The position numbers and the translations under genes were made by a program. From assembly GCA_016290295.1 (NCBI GenBank), contig JAEETJ010000010.1, positions 16,998-80,997 on the forward strand: 64,000 nt of DNA, written 5' to 3'. Below the pieces are notes generated by a model. The model was not told where the DNA came from. It saw nothing but the letters and a program-made list of their open reading frames with translations, and made no database searches. The stretch comes from Bacteroidales bacterium (GTDB lineage: Bacteria > Bacteroidota > Bacteroidia > Bacteroidales > WCHB1-69). This document shows positions 25,491-35,138 of this stretch, piece after piece. The stretch's first letter is position 1. Each line of letters opens with the position of its first letter.

Positions 25491-26513
25491 TTATTTCACG
25501 ATAAAATTGGGATCTACAAACTGGCGGATTTTCTCCCGCATGGTCTCTACAGTCTCCCATTCGGTATTACTGTCAGAACTATAATGGAAGCCATCTGGTA
25601 CAGGTTTCGCATTGTGATGCTTGATAAAATCCTCACGAGAATGCATGTATGAAACCGAAGGCATAATCACATAATATTTGCCCAAGTCTATGGTGTCTAA
25701 TGCGTCCGTAACAGTAATCATTTCCTCGTGAAGTTTCTCGCCAGGACGAATACCTATTTCCACTTGGGGAATATTCGGCGCGATGGCCGTTGCCACATCC
25801 TTAATGTGATAGGACGGGATTTTGGGCACAAAAATTTCTCCACCCAGATGATGTCCAATAGCATACATCACCATGGCAACACCTGCTTCCAATGAGATGT
25901 TGAAGCGGGTCATTCGCATATCAGTTATGGGAATCGAACTTGCACCTTCATCCCGTTTGCGAATGAAGAAAGGAATTACAGAACCGCGCGATCCCATTAC
26001 ATTTCCATAACGAACGACGGAAAACCGGATATCCTTGGAACCCTTGATGTTATTGGCAGCTGTAAACAGTTTGTCGCTGGTGAGTTTAGTAGCACCATAC
26101 AGGTTAATGGGGGCGCAGGCCTTATCTGTGGAAAGAGCCACCACATCGTGAACACCGCAAGCCAAAGCTGCTTTAATCACATTCTGTGCTCCATGAACAT
26201 TGGTCTTAATGCATTCTTCTGGATTATATTCCGCAGTATCCACCTGCTTGATGGCTGCAGCATGGATGATCACATCCACACCCTCACAAGCTCTGGTAAG
26301 ACGTTCCAAGTCGCGCACATCACCAATGAAAAAACGCATCATCGGATATTTGCTTTCTGGATATTTGAGCTTTAATTCATATTGTTTCAGCTCATCACGT
26401 GAATAGATGATTATCTTCTTCACATTGGGATAATCCCGAAGAATCACCTCAACAAATTTCTTGCCGAACGAGCCAGTTCCGCCTGTAATTAATACTGTTT
26501 TATTGTTCAACAT
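25491..26513 (-). CDS. pseB: UDP-N-acetylglucosamine 4,6-dehydratase (inverting)
   Basis: First enzyme of pseudaminic acid synthesis: dehydrates UDP-GlcNAc and inverts C5. The 340-residue SDR protein has the cofactor loop GGTGSFGKKF (11-20), the PseB-specific STDKA with Asp130 and Lys131, and Tyr139/Lys143 in LYGATK. It is the first gene of its operon, with a TATCTTTG box 22 nt upstream. Confidence 0.95.
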   Translation of the reverse strand: MLNNKTVLITGGTGSFGKKFVEVILRDYPNVKKIIIYSRDELKQYELKLKYPESKYPMMRFFIGDVRDLERLTRACEGVDVIIHAAAIKQVDTAEYNPEECIKTNVHGAQNVIKAALACGVHDVVALSTDKACAPINLYGATKLTSDKLFTAANNIKGSKDIRFSVVRYGNVMGSRGSVIPFFIRKRDEGASSIPITDMRMTRFNISLEAGVAMVMYAIGHHLGGEIFVPKIPSYHIKDVATAIAPNIPQVEIGIRPGEKLHEEMITVTDALDTIDLGKYYVIMPSVSYMHSREDFIKHHNAKPVPDGFHYSSDSNTEWETVETMREKIRQFVDPNFIVK

Positions 26514-26535
26514 AATCTAAACCTATTTTAACCTG

Positions 26536-26543
26536 CAAAGATA
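26536..26543 (-). promoter_or_regulatory. -7 promoter box for the pse operon
   Basis: TATCTTTG on the minus strand, 22 nt before the pseB ATG. The -33 region is A+T rich without a clear TTTG. Confidence 0.6.
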
Positions 26544-26592
26544 CAAAAAAAAACTTATATATAAGTATTTTAATACTACTATTAAAATCATA

Positions 26593-26623
26593 AAAAAAAC
26601 AGGAAGACATCACTGCCTTCCTG
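26593..26623 (-). terminator. Rho-independent terminator after gldK
   Basis: CAGGAAG (26600-26606) pairs with CTTCCTG (26617-26623). Read on the minus strand the stem is followed by eight T residues. It lies about 30 nt past the gldK stop and shows that no further gld/por genes follow in this operon. Confidence 0.75.
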
Positions 26624-26651
26624 CTATGTGTTCCAATTGTTTTAGCGAGGC

Positions 26652-28154
26652 TTATTTTCCTCCTAAATACTGTGAGCCCAAACGAGCCATGGCACAGCGG
26701 AATCCGATATAGTCGGTGGATTCATCTTCGTCCATGTATCTTCTGGCACCGGGTGAACACCAGTAAGGGATGTCTCTCCAAGAACCGCCTTTGTAAACTC
26801 TTGCATGATCGCTGACCAAAGAGTACATTGGGTTGTTGTCACCAGTTTCCTTCGGGTACATCAGGTCGGTTGAATTTGCATCACCTACGCCACCAGATTT
26901 CCATTCATCAGTGTTGTACAAAGATGCCCAGTCACCATCGAGGTAGTTCTTGTTATCAGCGGAACGGTAGTTACGTCTTCTGTCGTTCTTGAAGTCTGAA
27001 ACGGGAACCATGGGGATTTTACCCACGCTGTCACGTTCAGCAACGGTACCGTCTTCCAGCAGTTTCTTGGTCTCGAAATAGTTACCTCTGAAGGGGTTGA
27101 ATTCGGACACATCCTCATGAGATGACTGTCTGTAAACATCCATCACCCATTCGGCCACATTACCAGCCATGTGGTACAAACCATAGTCATTGGGCCAGCC
27201 GGATTTAACTCTCACGGTCTTGAAGCCAGCGTCATTCAGTGAGCTTGCTACACCCATTAGGTCGCCACGACCAAGGCGGGTATTGTCGATAAATTCACCC
27301 ATATATTTCTTGTCTTCTGTACGGATAGCATGTCCGTTCCAAGGATACACTTTTCTTTCCAAGATACGACCATTAACGGTGTTGCCGATGTTGGCGTAAG
27401 CTGCATATTCCCATTCGGCCTCGGTGGGCAGTCTATACTTGGGCAGCAGGATACCGTCTTCCATTTTCACATTTCTGAAGTCACCAGTGGTGATGTATTG
27501 CAGACGATGGTCGCTTTCGCCTTCGTAGGATTCATAGGTCAGGTAAGCGTCAGTGCTGAAATAGCCTTCCAAACTGGGTTCTGGTACCCAATCGATGAAA
27601 CCATGGTCCACCAGAATCTTTTCGTTTACACGGTCGGTACGCCATGCGGCATAGTTCACAGCCTGCAACCAGCTAACACCCACCACGGGATACTCTCTGT
27701 AGGCCGGGTATCTGAAATAATTTTCCACATCGGGTTCATTGTAACCAAGTCTTTCTCTCCAAACGTTTTCATCGGGGAGGGCGTTGGTATAGACGACTGC
27801 CATGTCGTTGGTAACAAATACTCGGTCTAACCAGTTGAGGTATTCGAGGTAGTCAACATTGCTGACCTCGCACTCGTCCATGTAGAATGAGGCGACAGAC
27901 ACTCTTCTCGGAGTGTTGTTGGCGTCGTGCATCACATCTTCTTCCATGCGGCCCATGACAAAGGAACCACCTTCGATGAATACCAAGCCGGGACCAGTTT
28001 CCTGTTCGGTGAAAGGATATACTTCAAAACCACCGTTCTTGGCGTCGTTGTAATTCCAGCCTGTAGTTGGAGAAGCCTCTTTTTTGCAAGATGAGAACAA
28101 TAAAGCAAAACTTGCAATGAAGAACAGCATTGATGTTTTGGTGAACTTATTCAT
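26652..28154 (-). CDS. gldK: T9SS ring lipoprotein GldK/PorK
   Basis: A 500-residue lipoprotein. The signal peptide ends in the lipobox FSSC (Cys at about 23). A formylglycine-generating-enzyme-like (SUMF1) domain follows, with FIEGGSFVMGR, VSNVDYLEYLNW, YRLPTEAEWEYAA, YHMAGNVAEWV, GGSWRD and YIGFRCA. In T9SS this fold is GldK/PorK, which forms the large periplasmic ring with GldN under the outer membrane. It lies 57 nt after the porP gene, as in the usual porP-K-L-M-N order, but the L, M and N genes are absent. A non-T9SS SUMF1 protein is unlikely given porP. Confidence 0.87.
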   Translation of the reverse strand: MNKFTKTSMLFFIASFALLFSSCKKEASPTTGWNYNDAKNGGFEVYPFTEQETGPGLVFIEGGSFVMGRMEEDVMHDANNTPRRVSVASFYMDECEVSNVDYLEYLNWLDRVFVTNDMAVVYTNALPDENVWRERLGYNEPDVENYFRYPAYREYPVVGVSWLQAVNYAAWRTDRVNEKILVDHGFIDWVPEPSLEGYFSTDAYLTYESYEGESDHRLQYITTGDFRNVKMEDGILLPKYRLPTEAEWEYAAYANIGNTVNGRILERKVYPWNGHAIRTEDKKYMGEFIDNTRLGRGDLMGVASSLNDAGFKTVRVKSGWPNDYGLYHMAGNVAEWVMDVYRQSSHEDVSEFNPFRGNYFETKKLLEDGTVAERDSVGKIPMVPVSDFKNDRRRNYRSADNKNYLDGDWASLYNTDEWKSGGVGDANSTDLMYPKETGDNNPMYSLVSDHARVYKGGSWRDIPYWCSPGARRYMDEDESTDYIGFRCAMARLGSQYLGGK

Positions 28155-28211
28155 GATTTATAATGATTTTGTTTATTAACGATGGAAATATAGGTTTTAT
28201 TATATGAATGA

Positions 28212-29225
28212 TTAGAATGAAGGACATTCAAGTTCCTTGATAGCTTTACGTTTCTCGGGACAAGGCAGGAGGAACTGCAAAGACACCTCATGGGCACCGC
28301 CTGTCAGGTTGATCAACTTGCTGACGGTAAGGTCGTAGGAGTAACCGATGCGGATAAACTGGTATTCAACACCAGCGCTAAAGATGACAGCATCCACATT
28401 CTTGAAGCTGTGACGCAACCAGGCTCCCAGGGTAACGGGGTACAGGTTGAGGTACATACCTTCACTCATATACATAAGTCCTCCTTGGTATTGGAAGATG
28501 ATATTGGGACTCAGTGAGATATCACCGAAGTTATGTTCTTTTTTACTTTTACGTTTCACATCGAAGCTGGCACCGATATGGGCGGTGTGCTTCATAGGCA
28601 TTCTGTATCTTTCCTGCTGAATGAAGCTGACATAAGGCATGTTGAGGTGATGGGCTGCATAACCGAAGTACAGATTGAAAAATCTCAGATTGGTGTAACC
28701 CAGGAAACCAGCTGCCAAGTCGAAGCTATGGTCAGTGGTGTTGTTCCATGCTGCCAGATTTTCATTGGTCTGATAAATAAAACCATATTTCGGGTCAATC
28801 ATATCACCGAAAGTAAGCTTGGTGACATCCAGTATGTTGGCCAGATAAGAGAACTGCAAAGCAAAGCGCATGTTGAATTTCTTGCTGACTTTGACTTTGA
28901 AAGAATACATGAAACTGGCCTCATAGGTTTGGATGGTGGCGTCCTGACCACAGCGGTCACCGAAAGCCAAAACACCAATACCACCGGCGATCTTGTCGAA
29001 ATGCTGGTCGTAAGAAGCGGAGAAGGACATGAAAGTTCCCTTCATGGATGGCCATTGATCGCGGAAGTTCAATGCTATGCGGGGGCATACATTGGTGCCG
29101 GCAAAGGCTGGATTCAGATAAAGCGGATTGGCGTAGAATTGGGAAAAATGTGCATCCTGCGCGTTAATGCTCTGACCCAGAATGACTAGGCAGGTGGTGA
29201 TTATTATCAGAATTCGCTTATGCAT
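28212..29225 (-). CDS. porP: T9SS outer-membrane protein PorP/SprF family
   Basis: A 337-residue beta-barrel protein. The signal peptide ends INA, with Gln as the first mature residue (AQDAHFSQF). DAHFSQFYANPLYLNPAFAG is the PorP/SprF family hallmark, here recognised through HFSQFYANPLYLNPA. The rest alternates in barrel fashion and ends with QFLLPCPEKRK. PorP proteins link the T9SS to the outer membrane or serve particular type B cargo. The gldK gene directly downstream favours the core PorP. A TAATTTTG box precedes the gene. Confidence 0.9.
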   Translation of the reverse strand: MHKRILIIITTCLVILGQSINAQDAHFSQFYANPLYLNPAFAGTNVCPRIALNFRDQWPSMKGTFMSFSASYDQHFDKIAGGIGVLAFGDRCGQDATIQTYEASFMYSFKVKVSKKFNMRFALQFSYLANILDVTKLTFGDMIDPKYGFIYQTNENLAAWNNTTDHSFDLAAGFLGYTNLRFFNLYFGYAAHHLNMPYVSFIQQERYRMPMKHTAHIGASFDVKRKSKKEHNFGDISLSPNIIFQYQGGLMYMSEGMYLNLYPVTLGAWLRHSFKNVDAVIFSAGVEYQFIRIGYSYDLTVSKLINLTGGAHEVSLQFLLPCPEKRKAIKELECPSF

Positions 29226-29244
29226 GGTTTTATTTTTTAATCCG

Positions 29245-29252
29245 CAAAATTA
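29245..29252 (-). promoter_or_regulatory. -7 promoter box for porP-gldK
   Basis: TAATTTTG on the minus strand, 19 nt before the porP ATG, in the 156-bp region shared with the divergent porU gene. Confidence 0.5.
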
Positions 29253-29381
29253 CAAATTTTTTTCTTTAATTCCATTATTTTACTTTTATTTTTCTTCCGC
29301 ATTTATTTTTTTTGCAATTTTGCAAGCTGTTTTTACGTTCCTTGAAGTGTGAAAACACGACTTGTATTTTAATAACGTTTT

Positions 29382-32300
29382 ATGAGATCGAAATCTTGGG
29401 TGCTTGTTATACTTTTTTTGCTTGTGATTTTGCAAGTTGTTGATATTCAAGCACAAAATATACAAAAAAAAGTATCTGTCCAGTGGACTGAGAATCTGAT
29501 ATACAAAATTGACGAGGATTTTAGCCTTGAATTTTTGAATTTTGAGAATGCAATTTCGGATTTTCGTTACGGAGATTTGCCGCTTTTTTTTCAAAAAATA
29601 GCTGTTGATAACTTTTTTTCGGATTGCGAGGTGCAAGTCTCCAATGCGCGCTTTGAACCTTTGCCTGCGAAAGACAAAAATCTGGTGCCTGCCGCTTTGT
29701 TAAAGTCACAATTGGAGCCGGAGGTCCATTGCTATGCTGAACGTGGAAAAGCATACGCAATGCTCACTTTATTGCCGTTTATCATCGATGGTTCGGGAAA
29801 TATCAGCAGGTTGTTGTCATGCGATATCAATATCAATCCTAAGTATTTTGCAAAAACTGCCACAAAGGCTCACTCGTATGCGGCTAATTCGGTGTTATCC
29901 ACAGGGTTGTGGTATAAAGTGGCCGTGTCAGAAACAGGTTTACATAAAGTATCTTACGAAGATTTGGTACAGATGGGCTTCTCTGCCTCACAGGTGGCTT
30001 CGTCACAGCTGTCTGTTTTTGGCAATGGCACGGGACGTTTGTCGGAGGTGTGCGGTACTGACCGTCCCGATGACCTTTTGGAATTGCCCATTGTGGTCTA
30101 CGATGGTGGTGACGGTGTATTTGGCGCCGGTGATTATATGGTGTTTTATGCCAAGTCGCCTCACAGGGTTTCTTTTGATCCGACAACACGAACTTTTTCT
30201 CATGATTATAACATTTATTCTGATAATAGTTATTATTTTATCTCTGTGTCTGGCAATGGGGTGGGGAAGCGTATCACAACAGGCGAAGCGGTAACTTTGC
30301 CAGAAACTCAGTCGGTTTCTGATTATTTGGCCTATAAATATTACGAGGTGGATGCTATTAATCTGGGCGAAAGCGGGCAGGAATGGTTTGGTGATTTGTT
30401 TGATGTGACCACCCAGCGCAGCTATAGTATCGAATTACCCAATGTAAAAGCAGAACCGGCTCAATTTAAGATAGTTGCGGCATCTACGGCGGTATCCAAT
30501 TCAACCTTCTCGGTAGCACTCAACGGCAGCACCATAGGAAGTCTTCCGATATCTGCCATGACGAGTGCTGTCGCTCGTCGGGAGCAGGCGACTTTTTCTT
30601 TCACACCCAGTCAATCTACATTGTCTATTAGCTTAACTTTTAGTCGCTCATCGTCTTTGACAAAGGGCTATCTCGATTATTTGTCGGTGCAGGCTATGTG
30701 TCGTCTGTCATTATCGGGTGGGCAGCTGAACTTCAACAATGGCAAGTATATTGCCAACAATGCCGTTAGCCGATATACGATTTCCAATGCTAATTCCTCG
30801 GTACGGGTATGGGATGTGACCAATCCGGCTAATGCTTTTCAATTGGTTGGCAGTTGGAATGGCTCCAATTACCAGTTTGTGACACAAGATACCGCATTTC
30901 GCCAATATGTTGCCTTCGATGGGTCATCATATAAATCGGTGAAAGGTATTGGCCAAGTTCAAAATCAGAATCTTCATAGTTCTGATTATCAGGTGGATAT
31001 GATTATTATTGCGCATCCTGATTTTTGGAGTCAGGCGGAGCGTCTGGCGTCTGTACGTCGTCAGGAACAGGGTTTGAGCATAAAGATTGTAACCCCGGCT
31101 CAAATCTATAATGAGTTCTCCTCTGGAGCACAAGATCCGGTAGCAATTCGGGATTATATGAAAATGATTTATGAGAAGTCGGGAGGTGCATACCCCAAAT
31201 ATCTGTTGCTTTTTGGTCGTCCCTCGTACGATTACCGGGGTCGTGTGTCGGGAACTTCTCTTTTTGTGCCTAATTATCAGCGTCCTACGGGTAATAGTTT
31301 GTTGGAAAGTTCGTTCCGAACCAATGATGATTTCTTCGGTATCTTGGATGATGGGGAAGGATTGTATGCTCATGGTCTTGTGGATGTGGCAGTGGGGCGT
31401 TTCCCTGTTACCACTGCGGCACAGGCTAATGTGGCAGTGACCAAAAGTATCAATTATACTGCTGCCCGGAATTTGGTGTCTGCTTCTTCAACACAGGTGT
31501 CAAATTGGGCCGACTGGCGTAATATTATCTGTTTTGTTGCTGATGATGGCGACCAAAATGAGCATCTGAATGCGGCGGAACGCTGTGCGGCTATTATTCA
31601 AGAGTCCAATAAAACTATTAATTTGGATAAGATTTATTGTGATGCGTATCCCCAACGGTCAAATTCGGGAGGACAGCGTTATCCTGCAGTCAATACCGCT
31701 ATTAACGACAGAATGGATCGAGGTTCCCTTTTCCTTACTTACGTGGGTCATAGTGGAAAAGATGGATGGGCACATGAGCGTATTTTGGAGTTTTCGGATA
31801 TAAATGATTGGCATAATACTTATAACCAGCCCGTTATCATGACTTTGTCGTGCGATTTTGCCTGGTATGACCGTGCTATGGTTTCACCCGCTGAAGCCTG
31901 TTTTTTCAATACCAATGGAGGTTCTCCCGCTTTGATAACCACTTCCCGTGTGGCCTACGGTGGGTCGAATTCCTCGTATGCCCAAAAGCTATTCAGTAGG
32001 TTATTCAATACATCATATGGTCATGTCAGAACTATGGGCGAAATGAATAGGCTGGCTAAGAATGACTATGGTGGCAATAACGATGCCATCTCCATGTTTG
32101 TGCTTATCGGTGACCCCTCAATGCCATTGGCAGTACCTAAGTTTAAGGTAATTACAGACTCGGTAAATGGTATGTCGGTGAATGCTTTGACAGATACTTT
32201 GAAAGCACTCTCTCAGGTGGTGGTGAAAGGTCGTGTGACCGATGTGCAAGGGAATACATTGAGCGATTTTAATGGCAATCTTTTTACTTCCTTCTTCGAC

Positions 32301-33221
32301 AAAAAGGTAACCGTAACCACCCTTTCCAATGATCCGAATGAGAGCCCTGAAGCCGAATTTGATGTGCAGAAGAGTATTTTGTTCAAAGGGAACAATACGG
32401 TGAAAAATGGTCAGTTTGAAATCAGGTTTACGATACCAAAAGATATAAATTATACATACGGAAATGGTAAGTTTAGCTATTATGCGAGAAGCGAGCAGGC
32501 CGATGCGGCAGGTTATTTTGATGGGTTTATAGTGGGGGGAAACAGCAATATCGCGTATGATGATAAGGAAGGACCGGAAATAGATGTGTATTTGAATGAT
32601 GAGAATTTTGTGAACAAAGGTTTGACCAATGCTGATCCTGTGTTGATTATCAAGCTGAAAGACGAATTGGGTATCAATACCACAGGCAATGGGGTAGGAC
32701 ATGACTTGGTGGCCATTATGGACGGAAATAATGATGGACAAATCATTCTTAACGATTATTATGAGGCGATACAAGACAGTTCCAATCAGGGACAGGTTCG
32801 TTATCAATTGAGGGATTTGTCAACGGGAACGCATAAGTTGAAAATCAGAGCGTGGGATATATTAAATAATGTATCCGAAAAAGAACTGGAGTTTGAGGTG
32901 GCCAACGACGCTTCTTTGACCTTGGACCATGTGCTGAATTATCCCAATCCTTTCACTACGCATACGTCGTTCTTTTTTGAGCACAATCATCCCGGAGAAA
33001 ATCTGGATGTGCTGATACAGATATTTACTATCAGTGGAAAATTGATTAAAACCATCAGCACCAGCATGTATTCAGAAGGCTCTCGTAGCCAGGCTATTGA
33101 CTGGGACGGTAGAGATGATTTCGGGGATAAAATAGGTAAGGGAACCTATATTTATCGTTTAAAAGTTCGAACTTCAGACGGTAAATCGGCTGAGAAAATA
33201 GAAAAAATTGTACTTTTGTAA
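29382..33221 (+). CDS. porU: T9SS sortase PorU (gingipain-like C25 peptidase)
   Basis: A 1279-residue exported protease that cleaves the C-terminal sorting domain of T9SS cargo and attaches it to A-LPS. A signal peptide ends IQA with Gln next. An N-terminal beta domain precedes the C25 catalytic domain, where His790 lies in YVGHSGKDGW and Cys824 in TLSCDFAWYD. The last 80 residues are a sorting-type domain with YPNPF, SGKLIKT and GTYIYRLKV. The porV gene follows 57 nt later. PorU and PorV form the attachment complex on the cell surface, so this order is expected. Confidence 0.95.
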   Translation: MRSKSWVLVILFLLVILQVVDIQAQNIQKKVSVQWTENLIYKIDEDFSLEFLNFENAISDFRYGDLPLFFQKIAVDNFFSDCEVQVSNARFEPLPAKDKNLVPAALLKSQLEPEVHCYAERGKAYAMLTLLPFIIDGSGNISRLLSCDININPKYFAKTATKAHSYAANSVLSTGLWYKVAVSETGLHKVSYEDLVQMGFSASQVASSQLSVFGNGTGRLSEVCGTDRPDDLLELPIVVYDGGDGVFGAGDYMVFYAKSPHRVSFDPTTRTFSHDYNIYSDNSYYFISVSGNGVGKRITTGEAVTLPETQSVSDYLAYKYYEVDAINLGESGQEWFGDLFDVTTQRSYSIELPNVKAEPAQFKIVAASTAVSNSTFSVALNGSTIGSLPISAMTSAVARREQATFSFTPSQSTLSISLTFSRSSSLTKGYLDYLSVQAMCRLSLSGGQLNFNNGKYIANNAVSRYTISNANSSVRVWDVTNPANAFQLVGSWNGSNYQFVTQDTAFRQYVAFDGSSYKSVKGIGQVQNQNLHSSDYQVDMIIIAHPDFWSQAERLASVRRQEQGLSIKIVTPAQIYNEFSSGAQDPVAIRDYMKMIYEKSGGAYPKYLLLFGRPSYDYRGRVSGTSLFVPNYQRPTGNSLLESSFRTNDDFFGILDDGEGLYAHGLVDVAVGRFPVTTAAQANVAVTKSINYTAARNLVSASSTQVSNWADWRNIICFVADDGDQNEHLNAAERCAAIIQESNKTINLDKIYCDAYPQRSNSGGQRYPAVNTAINDRMDRGSLFLTYVGHSGKDGWAHERILEFSDINDWHNTYNQPVIMTLSCDFAWYDRAMVSPAEACFFNTNGGSPALITTSRVAYGGSNSSYAQKLFSRLFNTSYGHVRTMGEMNRLAKNDYGGNNDAISMFVLIGDPSMPLAVPKFKVITDSVNGMSVNALTDTLKALSQVVVKGRVTDVQGNTLSDFNGNLFTSFFDKKVTVTTLSNDPNESPEAEFDVQKSILFKGNNTVKNGQFEIRFTIPKDINYTYGNGKFSYYARSEQADAAGYFDGFIVGGNSNIAYDDKEGPEIDVYLNDENFVNKGLTNADPVLIIKLKDELGINTTGNGVGHDLVAIMDGNNDGQIILNDYYEAIQDSSNQGQVRYQLRDLSTGTHKLKIRAWDILNNVSEKELEFEVANDASLTLDHVLNYPNPFTTHTSFFFEHNHPGENLDVLIQIFTISGKLIKTISTSMYSEGSRSQAIDWDGRDDFGDKIGKGTYIYRLKVRTSDGKSAEKIEKIVLL

Positions 33222-33278
33222 AATAAATTTGAAATATCATCGTTATCTAACTTTATTACTAAAATTAATATTGAAAAA

Positions 33279-34547
33279 ATGAAGAAAATCTTATTGACAT
33301 TGTTGGCTTTAACTGTAGTTATATCAATAAGTTATGCACAATCTTACGATCCTAGTGGACGACAGATGACCCCCTCCCAAAAAATGGAGAAATATTTCAA
33401 CCCCATTACCACAGCGGTTCCATTTTTGATGATTGCTCCGGATGCCCGTTCTGCCGGTATGGGCGATATTGGTAGCTGCTCCTCGGCAGATGCCAATTCA
33501 CAGCACCATAATCCGTCCAAATACGTGTTCAACAAAAGCAAATTCGGTGTTTCTTTCTCCTATAGTCCTTGGTTGACCAGCTTGAGCAAGCAATTGGGTA
33601 TTAGTTTGGCTTATTTGAGTGCCTTCTGGAAGATTACGGATATGGATGCTATCGCCTTTTCTTTGAGGTATTTCCACTTGGGTACCATTGACTTTACCGA
33701 TGAGTTTGGTCAGGTGTATGCCAGTCCCAGTCCAAATGAATTTGCTATTGATTTTACATACGCCCGTAAATTGACAGATGTGTTTTCGCTGGCTTTGACC
33801 CCGCGTTTTATATATTCAAATATTACAGCCAGCTACGATGCACATAGCGCTAAGGGTAGGCCGGGTTTAGCTGGCGCCGCAGACTTGTCTCTGTGCTATG
33901 AGCAGGATTTCAGAACCAAGGGTATGGAAAACAGTACCGTTCGTTTGGGTGTCAACATCTCTAATATGGGTAACAAAATGATTTATTCGGATAACGCCTC
34001 ACCAGATGCTCGTGATTTTTTGCCTGCAAATTTGAAGATAGGCTTGTCCTATACCATGGATTTTGATGGCTATAACAGTCTGGCTATTTTGGGAGAGATG
34101 AATAAATTGTTGGTACCTACACCTCCAAAATGGGGACGTGATTCTATAACTAATGAAAAATATATTATTTCTGGTAAAAACAACAAGATTTCTTCCGCCC
34201 AGGGCATCTTCCAGTCTTTTTATGATGCTCCGGAAGGTTTCAGAGAGGAATTGTATGAGCTGGCTTGGTCTTTTGGTTTGGAATATTCATACAATGACCT
34301 TCTATATGTGCGTACAGGCGGTTTCTTTGAAAGTAAATACAAGGGCAATCGTAAATATTTGACTTTTGGTGCAGGTTTGCATTATAATATCTTCCAGATT
34401 GATGTTTCTTACCTGTTTTCTGTCAGCGATCAGCACCATCCATTGGAACATACCCTTCGTTTTACCTTGTCCTTTGATCTGAAGTCATTCAATAAGGATG
34501 AAATCAGAAAACAAGACAAGCCCCAAGGCAAATTGGATAGATTATAA
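33279..34547 (+). CDS. porV: T9SS outer-membrane protein PorV
   Basis: A 422-residue barrel of the FadL-like type that collects cargo from the Sov channel and hands it to PorU. The signal peptide ends SYA with Gln as first mature residue. Family features include AVPFLMIAPDARSAGMGD, HHNPSKY and the closing LRFTLSFDL strand. It follows porU and is followed by ispF after 2 nt. The same porU-porV pairing is found across T9SS bacteria. Confidence 0.95.
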   Translation: MKKILLTLLALTVVISISYAQSYDPSGRQMTPSQKMEKYFNPITTAVPFLMIAPDARSAGMGDIGSCSSADANSQHHNPSKYVFNKSKFGVSFSYSPWLTSLSKQLGISLAYLSAFWKITDMDAIAFSLRYFHLGTIDFTDEFGQVYASPSPNEFAIDFTYARKLTDVFSLALTPRFIYSNITASYDAHSAKGRPGLAGAADLSLCYEQDFRTKGMENSTVRLGVNISNMGNKMIYSDNASPDARDFLPANLKIGLSYTMDFDGYNSLAILGEMNKLLVPTPPKWGRDSITNEKYIISGKNNKISSAQGIFQSFYDAPEGFREELYELAWSFGLEYSYNDLLYVRTGGFFESKYKGNRKYLTFGAGLHYNIFQIDVSYLFSVSDQHHPLEHTLRFTLSFDLKSFNKDEIRKQDKPQGKLDRL

Positions 34548-34549
34548 AG

Positions 34550-35020
34550 ATGAGAGTAGGTTTGGGTTATGATTCGCACCGCCTGGCGGAAGGCCGAAAG
34601 CTGGTGTTGGGAGGGGTTGAAATTCCCTTCGAAAAAGGCTGTATGGCCCATTCCGATGGCGATGCGTTGATTCATGCCATTTGCGATGCTTTGCTGGGTG
34701 CTGCCGGTCTAAGTGATATAGGCAGTCATTTCCCGGATACCGATAATCAGTATAAAAATATTGACAGTAAGATCCTGTTGGCAAAGGTAGTGGAGTTGCT
34801 GCAACAGAAAGGATTGAAAATCAATAATGTAGATACTACTATTATCATAGAAAAGCCCAAGATGGCCCCATATCATGATGCGATGGTGCAAACCCTTGCG
34901 GAAGTGATGGGAATAGAGCCTGCTCGATTGACCATCAAGGCGAAAACCAACGAAAAGATGGGCTTTGTGGGTAGCGGCGAAGGTGTTGTCTGCCTCGCCA
35001 CCTGCACCCTTGCCAGTTAA
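34550..35020 (+). CDS. ispF: 2-C-methyl-D-erythritol 2,4-cyclodiphosphate synthase
   Basis: Fifth enzyme of the MEP isoprenoid pathway, needed for undecaprenyl phosphate and quinones. The 156-residue protein has the zinc ligands Asp8 and His10 in YDSHRL, a third His in AHSDGDALIHA, and the terminal KTNEKMGFVGSGEG. It starts 2 nt after porV, so it shares that transcript. Confidence 0.97.
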   Translation: MRVGLGYDSHRLAEGRKLVLGGVEIPFEKGCMAHSDGDALIHAICDALLGAAGLSDIGSHFPDTDNQYKNIDSKILLAKVVELLQQKGLKINNVDTTIIIEKPKMAPYHDAMVQTLAEVMGIEPARLTIKAKTNEKMGFVGSGEGVVCLATCTLAS

Positions 35021-35138
35021 CAATTAACAATTAATAATTAATAATTGAATGATAGCAATATTCTTTTTTTTCCCCCATGATTCCCTACCTCATAACTATT
35101 AATTATTAATTGTAAACTATTAATTATCAACTATCATC
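35021..35138. repeat. A+T-rich intergenic repeat, family B
   Basis: Words such as TTAACAATTAATAATT and ACTATTAATTATTAATTG repeat on both sides of a 50-bp spacer. The two arms are roughly inverted and can pair. No gene seen. Confidence 0.6.
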
